A stretch of 13,392 bases of DNA from Bacillota bacterium. Lineage in GTDB: Bacteria > Bacillota > Limnochordia > Limnochordales > ZCTH02-B6. The notes under the pieces are model-generated. The model did not search any database, was not told the origin of the DNA, and worked only from the letters and a program-made list of their open reading frames with translations. Shown here piece by piece: positions 7,295 to 13,392 of this stretch. How positions within the stretch are numbered: the first letter of the stretch is position 1; each line of letters opens with the position of its first letter. The position numbers were made by a program, and so were the translations under genes. The stretch spans positions 1-13,392 of the forward strand of contig QGSR01000020.1 of NCBI GenBank assembly GCA_003387805.1. The letters run 5' to 3'.

Positions 7295-7326
7295 CCCGCC
7301 GGGCGCCGCCCTGCGGCGCCGGCGGG
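7295..7326 (-). promoter_or_regulatory. Strong GC hairpin in the pnp leader
   Basis: Positions 7295-7309 and 7313-7326 form a stem of 14 base pairs, all G:C, with a single bulged base and a 3-nt loop (AGG on the minus strand). It lies 12 nt before the pnp Shine-Dalgarno. No T tract follows, so it is not an intrinsic terminator. In E. coli a pnp leader hairpin is cut by RNase III and mediates PNPase autoregulation; a similar role here is inference. Confidence 0.6.
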
Positions 7327-7350
7327 TCTTTCACTGCGGCAATAAACAGA

Positions 7351-7372
7351 ACGAGAGCGGCAAACACCGCTC
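7351..7372 (-). terminator. Weak terminator-like hairpin after rpsO
   Basis: On the minus strand GAGCGG (7372-7367) and CCGCTC (7360-7355) form a 6-bp stem with a TGTTTG loop, followed by a T-enriched but interrupted tail (TCGTTCTGTTTATT, 7354-7341). It starts 3 nt beyond the rpsO stop. It may reduce read-through into pnp or mark the rpsO mRNA 3' end; the broken T tract makes full termination unlikely. Confidence 0.4.
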
Positions 7373-7374
7373 CG

Positions 7375-7644
7375 TCAACGACGCAGACCGAGTTTTTCCA
7401 CGATGGCCCGGTACCGCTCGACGTCGGTCTTCTGCAGGTAGTTCAGAAGACCGCGCCGCTGGCCGATCATCTTGTACATGCCCCGGCGCGAGTGGTGATC
7501 CTTCTTGTGCACCCGCAGATGCTCGGTCAGCTCGTTGATGCGCGCCGTCAAGATCGCGATCTGCACCTCGGGCGAGCCGGTGTCGCCTTCGTGCTGCTGA
7601 AACTCGGCGATAATCTGCGCCTTGGCTTCCTTGGACAGCGACAT
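7375..7644 (-). CDS. rpsO: 30S ribosomal protein S15
   Basis: This 89-aa ribosomal protein binds the 16S rRNA three-way junction early in 30S assembly. The sequence is typical throughout: [15 protein letters not shown], then [36 protein letters not shown] and [13 protein letters not shown], ending in LGLRR. The ATG at 7644 has CGGAGGT at 7651-7657 with a 6-nt spacer and gives the standard family length; a longer in-frame reading from an upstream GTG (7683) adds 13 residues foreign to S15 and would include the leader. A promoter candidate (7732-7761) and a structured leader precede it, so it can probably be transcribed apart from infB. S15 represses its own mRNA in several bacteria through differing leader structures, so autoregulation is plausible but not shown. 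It is followed by pnp, as is usual. Confidence 0.99.
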   Translation of the reverse strand: MSLSKEAKAQIIAEFQQHEGDTGSPEVQIAILTARINELTEHLRVHKKDHHSRRGMYKMIGQRRGLLNYLQKTDVERYRAIVEKLGLRR

Positions 7645-7686
7645 GTCTACACCTCCGTTTTCCAATGTAGCCCCTGCCACCACGCC

Positions 7687-7708
7687 GCCGTCGGAGGGCT
7701 CGGACGGC
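7687..7708 (-). promoter_or_regulatory. Stem-loop in the rpsO leader
   Basis: Positions 7687-7692 (GCCGTC) and 7703-7708 (GACGGC) pair around a 10-nt loop in the rpsO 5' leader, 43 nt before the start codon. With the 4-bp GAAA-capped CAGG/CCTG hairpin just upstream (around 7715-7726), it gives the leader a folded look. It is a candidate S15 operator, based only on position. Confidence 0.35.
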
Positions 7709-7731
7709 CTAGTGCCAGGTTTCCCTGCTTA

Positions 7732-7761
7732 GTTATACCACACGCGGGGCGCGTTGCACAA
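7732..7761 (-). promoter_or_regulatory. Candidate rpsO-pnp promoter
   Basis: On the minus strand TATAAC (7737-7732) is preceded by TGG, an extended -10. TTGTGC lies at 7761-7756 with an 18-nt spacer, a three-of-six -35 match. A transcript would start near 7726, some 82 nt before the rpsO ATG, inside an AT-richer patch between ribF and rpsO. The ribF stop lies only 8 nt upstream of the -35. Confidence 0.6.
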
Positions 7762-7769
7762 CCGCGGCG

Positions 7770-8624
7770 TCAACGCCGCCGCGCGAGGAAGCGGACGCGC
7801 ACCGGCCCCGTTCCCGCAGGCGGGGCCCCGCCCCGCAGCAGCAGCCCGCGGCCGGGCCCGGCCGCGATGACGGCCACCACCGGCACGCCCCGGGCGTCAT
7901 CGTCGCCGCGGTCGTCGCCGTGCTCGCCCCACAGCTCCGCCCGGTACTCGCCCGCGCCGGGCAGCAGCAGTTCCGGCGCGGGATCCACCCGCAGCGCCGG
8001 TTCCCCGTCCGGGGACCGCTCCATCCCGCCCGGCACCCCCACCACTTCGTACGGCCGGCCCAGAAGACGCGCCGCGGCTTCCACGTCGCCCTCGGCCAGC
8101 AGGCGGCGGATGCAGCTGCTGGAAACAACCCGGCCGTCGGGCGCCCGCACCGTGGGCGCCACGTGCACCGCCGCGCCCCGCCGGCCCGCTTCGTCCTCCA
8201 GCAGCCGGGGCGTGCCCGCGGCGCCCCGGCCGAAACGAAAGTCCTCCCCGACGACGATGCGTCGGGCGCCCAGGCCTTCCAGCAGCACGTCGTGCACGAA
8301 GGCCTCGGGCGACAGCGACGCCACGTCCCGGTCGAAGCGCAGCACCACGACGCGGGCCACGCCCAGCTTTCGCATAAGCCGGGCCCGATGCTCCACCGTG
8401 GACAGCGCGGGCGGCGGGCCGCCGCCCACCACCGCCCGTGGATGGGGCGAGAAGGTGAGCGCCACCGGCGTCTCCCCGGCCGCGGCCGCCTCCTCCACCG
8501 CCAGGCGCAAAATGCGGGCGTGGCCCACGTGCACCCCGTCGAAGTTGCCCACCGCCACCGCGGCCGGCTCCCACAGCGGCGCCCGCCGCCGCAGCTCGTC
8601 CAAGGTCAGATGCCAAACGGACAA
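7770..8624 (-). CDS. ribF: RibF-type FAD synthetase with degenerate riboflavin-kinase domain
   Basis: This 284-aa protein is shorter than usual bifunctional RibF (about 310 aa). The N-terminal FMN adenylyltransferase half is intact: GNFDGVHVGH (26-35) with the HxGH nucleotidyltransferase motif, LTFSPHPRAV (56-65), VVGEDFRFGRGAAGTPRLLE (124-143) and SSSCIRRLLAEGD (168-180) in place of the usual SSTRIR. The C-terminal half begins normally with LLGRPYEVVG, but the GRGRxLGxPTAN segment that binds Mg-ATP in riboflavin kinase is replaced by a stretch with no such motif (197-214), and the later catalytic Glu context is not recognisable. It may therefore make FAD from FMN but not FMN from riboflavin. 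The start is TTG at 8624, 17 nt after the truB stop, with a modest GAGGG site. The order truB-ribF-rpsO is that of B. subtilis. Confidence 0.9.
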   Translation of the reverse strand: MSVWHLTLDELRRRAPLWEPAAVAVGNFDGVHVGHARILRLAVEEAAAAGETPVALTFSPHPRAVVGGGPPPALSTVEHRARLMRKLGVARVVVLRFDRDVASLSPEAFVHDVLLEGLGARRIVVGEDFRFGRGAAGTPRLLEDEAGRRGAAVHVAPTVRAPDGRVVSSSCIRRLLAEGDVEAAARLLGRPYEVVGVPGGMERSPDGEPALRVDPAPELLLPGAGEYRAELWGEHGDDRGDDDARGVPVVAVIAAGPGRGLLLRGGAPPAGTGPVRVRFLARRR

Positions 8625-8641
8625 TGCGCTTCCCTCATCCG

Positions 8642-9652
8642 TTACGAAAATACGATGCGCGGGCGCCAGCGGACGTCGGCGCCGCGCCCTTCGGGCTCGG
8701 CCAGAGCCAGCAGGTTGCCGGCCGGATCGTAGAGCCGGACCCAGCGCCGGCGGGAGCGGGTTTCCCCCTCATCCGGGGCCGACGGGGCGCGCTCGGGCCC
8801 GGGGCCGCCTGCCGCGGCTCGGGAGGCGGCGGCCACCGGCTGCCCATACGCGACCCGGGCCGCCGCCTCGGCCGGCAAATCAACCCGGGGCCAGCGGGAC
8901 AGCGCCGCGTCCATGGGCAGGAGCACCGGCCCGCCCGCGGCCGCGTCGGCCTCCAGCTCCTCCAGCGTGCGGGCCGTGCCCAGGTCCAGCTCTCCGACGC
9001 GCGTCCGCAGCAGAAACGACATGAACGCCGCGCAACCCAGCGCTTCCCCCATGTCGGCGCAGAGCGTGCGCACGTACGTGCCTTTGGAGCATGTGACGTC
9101 GAAGGTGATCCGGGTGCCGGCCCGCAGCACGCCCGCGTCGGGTTCGACGCGGACCAGCTCCAGCCGGTGGATGCGGACCGTCCTGGGCTCGCGCGGCACG
9201 GCCACGCCTTCGCGGGCCAGCTCGTACAGCCGCCGGCCTTGGTGGCGAATCGCGGACGTCATAGGCGGCACCTGCTGAACGGGCCCGACGAACCTTTGCA
9301 TGACCTCCCGCAGCCGGGCGCGATCCACGGCGCAGTCCCGCTCCACGCGCACGACCTCGCCGAAGGCGTCCTGCGTATCGGTGGCCGCGCCGAGACACAT
9401 CTCGGCCCGGTACGCTTTGTCCTCCTCCTGGAGCAGCTCCACCAGGCGCGTCGCCCGGCCCACGCACAGCACCAGCACGCCCGCGGCGCCCGGGTCCAGC
9501 GTGCCCGTGTGGCCCACCCGGCGCACGCCCAGGAGCCGGCGCACCCGGGCCACCACGTCGTGGGAGGTCATGCCCGGCGGCTTGAGAATGTTGAGCAGGC
9601 CGTCCCGGGCCGGTCCCGCGGCCGGCGCCGGCGATCCCGGCGCCCGCGTCAC
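8642..9652 (-). CDS. truB: tRNA pseudouridine(55) synthase
   Basis: This 336-aa enzyme converts U55 in the T loop of tRNAs to pseudouridine. The catalytic core is complete: NILKPPGMTSHDVV (21-34), GHTGTLDPGAAGVL (47-60) with catalytic D53, KAYRAEMCLGAATDTQD (79-95), VPPMTSAIRHQGRRLYELAR, and CSKGTYVRTLCADMGEALG. The C-terminal part (from about 265) is a TruB_C/PUA-like segment containing an Ala/Gly/Pro-rich insert before WVRLYDPAGNLLALAEPEG, which explains the above-average length. The start is GTG at 9652, overlapping the nrnA stop as GTGA, with GGAGG about 10 nt upstream. A larger open frame extends upstream but overlaps nrnA and carries no family sequence. Translation is thus coupled to nrnA. 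Confidence 0.97.
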   Translation of the reverse strand: MTRAPGSPAPAAGPARDGLLNILKPPGMTSHDVVARVRRLLGVRRVGHTGTLDPGAAGVLVLCVGRATRLVELLQEEDKAYRAEMCLGAATDTQDAFGEVVRVERDCAVDRARLREVMQRFVGPVQQVPPMTSAIRHQGRRLYELAREGVAVPREPRTVRIHRLELVRVEPDAGVLRAGTRITFDVTCSKGTYVRTLCADMGEALGCAAFMSFLLRTRVGELDLGTARTLEELEADAAAGGPVLLPMDAALSRWPRVDLPAEAAARVAYGQPVAAASRAAAGGPGPERAPSAPDEGETRSRRRWVRLYDPAGNLLALAEPEGRGADVRWRPRIVFS

Positions 9653-10659
9653 CGGGCCCCGCCCTCCGGCTCGGGGGGCGCGCCGCCGCCCGCCCGCGGG
9701 AGCGCCTTGGCCAGCTCCGCCAAAAGCTGCTCCAGCGCCTGGCCCACCGGCGCGTTGATGGTGCAGCCCGCGGCTCCGGGATGCCCGCCGCCCCGGAAGG
9801 CGGATGCCACGGCGCTGACGTCCACCCGCCCCCGGGAGCGCAGGCTGACGCGCGTTTGCCCGTCGGGCAGCTCCCGCAGCAGCATGGCCGCCTCCACGCC
9901 CCGGATGGAGCGGGGGTACTGCACGAACCCGGAGGAATCGTCGTCCTCGGCCCCCGCCCGGGCCAGCATGTCGCGGGTGACGATCATCCAGGCGATGCGG
10001 CCGTCTTCGCTGCGGGACAGCGTGTTCAGGCTCAGTTTCAAGAGCTGCATCGCGTTCCACGACGTGTCGTCGTAGAAGCGGCCGGCGATTTCATCGGGCT
10101 TCGCTCCGGCCGCCACCAACTGCGCCGCGATGTGCAGCGTCGTCGCGGTGGTGTTGGAATAGCGGAACGACCCGGTGTCGCTCATGATCGCGGCGTACAG
10201 GTTCGCAGCGGCCGCCGCGTCCAGGGTCAGACGCCAGTGGTCCGTCAGCAGCCGGAAAATGATTTCGCCGGTGGCCGCAGCCTGCGGGTCGACGTAATAA
10301 AGCGTGCCCTCGCCCGGATTCGTCACGTGGTGATCGATGTTGTATACGTAAGCGTATTGGGACATCTGCTTCCGCACGGCGCCGATGCGGGTCGAGTCGC
10401 AGTCGACGATGACCAGCGCGTCGGCCGCCGGCGCGGGCGGCCGGCGCACCTCTTCCACGCCGGGCAGAAAGGCCAGCTCCTCGCCCACGGGATCGTCGGA
10501 CACCATAGCCACTTCCTTGCCCAGCCTCCGCAGGCCCCACGCGAGGGCCAGCATGGAGCCCAGGCAGTCCGGATCCGGATCGACGTGGCACGTGATGACG
10601 AAGGAGTCGTGGCGCGCCAGCGCCCTGGCCATGGCGGCCAGCGGGTCAGCGGGACTCAT
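9649..10659 (-). CDS. nrnA: DHH/DHHA1 phosphoesterase, NrnA-type oligoribonuclease/pAp phosphatase
   Basis: This 336-aa protein belongs to the NrnA family, which degrades 2-5-nt RNAs (nanoRNA) and dephosphorylates pAp and, in some members, cyclic-dinucleotide breakdown products. The DHH domain shows HVDPDPDCLGS (H25, D27, D29, D31), VDCDSTRIG (D86, D88), the DHH triad with its flank (IDHHVTNPG, 109-111) and SDTGSFRYSNT (D161). The DHHA1 domain ends with AFRGGGHPGAAGC (288-299). All metal and substrate motifs are intact. The ATG at 10659 has GGAGG at 10666-10670 with a 6-nt spacer and lies 14 nt inside the end of rbfA. Its own stop overlaps the truB GTG. Placement between rbfA and truB is common in clostridia and absent in B. 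subtilis, where nrnA is elsewhere. Together with pnp it gives one operon both long-RNA and short-oligonucleotide decay. Confidence 0.95.
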   Translation of the reverse strand: MSPADPLAAMARALARHDSFVITCHVDPDPDCLGSMLALAWGLRRLGKEVAMVSDDPVGEELAFLPGVEEVRRPPAPAADALVIVDCDSTRIGAVRKQMSQYAYVYNIDHHVTNPGEGTLYYVDPQAAATGEIIFRLLTDHWRLTLDAAAAANLYAAIMSDTGSFRYSNTTATTLHIAAQLVAAGAKPDEIAGRFYDDTSWNAMQLLKLSLNTLSRSEDGRIAWMIVTRDMLARAGAEDDDSSGFVQYPRSIRGVEAAMLLRELPDGQTRVSLRSRGRVDVSAVASAFRGGGHPGAAGCTINAPVGQALEQLLAELAKALPRAGGGAPPEPEGGAR

Positions 10660-11083
10660 CGCCGTCCTCCTCCCGCGCGCCCGCCGGCTGCGGCTCCGCC
10701 GGCGCCCCGGCCTCACGGCCTTCGGACGATTGGGCCGCCTGCGGCTCGGGCGCGAGCTCGCGCAGCAGACGGTTGATGCGGTGACCCCGTTCGATGGAAT
10801 CGTCCAGCCGGAACGAAATTTCCGGGGTATGCCGCAGCCGGATGCGGCGCCCCAGCTCGCTGCGGACAAACCCCTGGGCGTGGTGCAGCGCCTCCAGCGT
10901 CTGCGCCTTTGCCTCGTCGTCGCCGAAAATGCTGACGTAAATTTTTGCGTGGCGCAAATCCCGCGACATCTCCACGTCGGTCACCGAGACGAAGCCGATG
11001 CGCGGGTCTTTCATCTTGCGCAGAATGTCGCTGGTTTCGCGCTTGAAATCCTCTCGTATCCGCTCCGCGCGCGGCACGCTCAT
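10646..11083 (-). CDS. rbfA: 30S ribosome-binding factor A
   Basis: This 145-aa KH-like protein binds the immature 30S subunit and helps final 16S rRNA maturation, including at low temperature. Family features are clear: RAERIREDFKRETSDILRK near the N-terminus, KDPRIGFVSVTDVEMSRDLRHAKIYVS, and the helix-rich RSELGRRIRLRHTPEISFRLDDSIERG ending the core near residue 105. About 40 further residues form a charged Glu/Ala/Pro tail that looks disordered and makes the protein longer than the usual 115-120 aa. The ATG at 11083 has AAGGAGGG at 11091-11098 with a 7-nt spacer. A small hairpin (11096-11108) covers the 5' edge of this site. The last 14 nt overlap the start of nrnA. Confidence 0.97.
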   Translation of the reverse strand: MSVPRAERIREDFKRETSDILRKMKDPRIGFVSVTDVEMSRDLRHAKIYVSIFGDDEAKAQTLEALHHAQGFVRSELGRRIRLRHTPEISFRLDDSIERGHRINRLLRELAPEPQAAQSSEGREAGAPAEPQPAGAREEDGDESR

Positions 11084-11095
11084 GGGCTATCCCTC

Positions 11096-11145
11096 CTTGA
11101 CCCTCAAGACGCCCGGCCGGCGGCAGGGCCGGCCCGGCCGCCGGC
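11096..11145 (-). promoter_or_regulatory. Tandem hairpins between ylxP and rbfA
   Basis: A 9-bp GC stem (GCCGGCGGC 11116-11124 with GCCGCCGGC 11137-11145) has a loop that is itself a GGGCCGGCCC palindrome. It begins right after the ylxP stop. A second 5-bp hairpin, CTTGA/TCAAG with a GGG loop (11096-11108), includes the first three bases of the rbfA Shine-Dalgarno. No T tract is present. The first may block or stabilise mRNA; the second could modulate rbfA translation. Confidence 0.45.
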
Positions 11146-11146
11146 G

Positions 11147-11421
11147 TCAACCGACCTCGATGGTATAGTCGGTCAACTCCACCGCCCCGTGGCTTTCCAC
11201 CAGACGCACGACCGCCGACAGCACCCGGTGCGCGTGGCGGGTGTCCGTCGTCACCACCGCCGCCGCCAGCGTGGCCCGCTGCCACGTGTCGTGCCCGTCC
11301 ACTTCCGCGACGGAGACGTTGAAGCGCCGAATGCGATCGACGAGGCTGCGCACGACGCGCCGCTTGTCCTTCAGGGACCCGCCGTCCGGAATGTACAGCT
11401 CCATCGTGAGCAGCCCGACGA

Positions 11422-11425
<4 letters not shown>
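11147..11425 (-). CDS. ylxP: YlxP-like protein, DUF503 family
   Basis: This 92-aa small protein is full length for DUF503. Family features include [20 protein letters not shown] at the start, then [35 protein letters not shown] and a C-terminal strand ending YTIEVG. YlxP sits next to infB and rbfA in most Firmicutes and has been linked to ribosome assembly, but its molecular role is not settled. The start is GTG at 11425, overlapping the infB stop as GTGA, so translation is probably coupled. The later ATG (the M in LLTMELY) would cut off the conserved first strand. Upstream in-frame residues in the open frame overlap infB and are not conserved. Confidence 0.93.

Positions 11426-13392
<1,967 letters not shown>

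Noticed and set aside
5006..7345. Plus-strand open frame of 779 codons opposite pnp
   Set aside because: It is His/Arg/Asp-rich nonsense sequence antisense to a fully conserved PNPase.
7645..7683. Thirteen-residue N-terminal extension of S15
   Set aside because: It would run through the ribosome site and leader; S15 is normally 89 aa starting MSLSKE.
7751..7776. GCGTTG/CAACGC inverted repeat spanning the ribF stop as a terminator
   Set aside because: The 6-bp stem has a 14-nt loop and no T tract, and it overlaps the -35 of the rpsO promoter candidate.
8624..10075. Plus-strand open frame opposite truB and part of nrnA
   Set aside because: Same pattern of GC-driven shadow; the minus-strand genes have intact motifs and ribosome sites.

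Overview
The window is a compact stretch of bacterial chromosome. Its base composition is very GC-rich and all fourteen recognisable genes lie on the minus strand. A spoIIM gene, a dacF-like gene and a Bacillus/Clostridia-type infB-ylxP-rbfA-truB-ribF-rpsO-pnp order point to a high-GC, endospore-forming Firmicute. Symbiobacterium, Thermaerobacter or Limnochordia-like lineages are plausible, but that is inference from composition and gene order. I see no tRNA or rRNA gene, CRISPR array, insertion sequence, prophage gene or stretch over 300 bases without a gene. The long plus-strand reading frames are GC-driven shadows.

In transcription order (right to left), positions 13392-5027 are the downstream half of a nusA/infB-type translation operon. 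It holds infB (5' end outside the window), ylxP (DUF503), rbfA, nrnA, truB, ribF, rpsO and pnp. The first five genes are tightly packed, with GTGA overlaps or a short overlap at three junctions. A TATAAC promoter candidate and a structured leader precede rpsO, a strong GC hairpin precedes pnp, and an intrinsic terminator at 4953-4987 closes the operon.

Positions 4917-1 hold a second set: a DUF3866 gene, spoIIM, a small membrane-protein gene resembling YqzK/DUF4227, deoB (phosphopentomutase), pdp (pyrimidine-nucleoside phosphorylase) and the signal peptide of a secreted protein, most likely the DacF D-Ala-D-Ala carboxypeptidase. This is a reduced version of the B. subtilis nudF-spoIIM-fur-yqzK-xerD-drm-pupG-dacF-spoIIA neighbourhood; fur, xerD and pupG are absent and pdp is present. 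Pdp and DeoB act in sequence: nucleoside phosphorolysis gives (deoxy)ribose-1-phosphate, which DeoB isomerises to the 5-phosphate. SpoIIM and DacF act on the envelope during sporulation.

Most of the window is ordinary housekeeping and I do not see a new multi-gene system. The items most worth a second look are: a perfect 15-bp inverted repeat that would bury the dacF start codon in a stem with its Shine-Dalgarno in the loop; a RibF whose riboflavin-kinase half has lost its signature motif; a TATAAT island plus a U7-loop hairpin ahead of deoB; and structured leaders before rpsO, pnp and rbfA.
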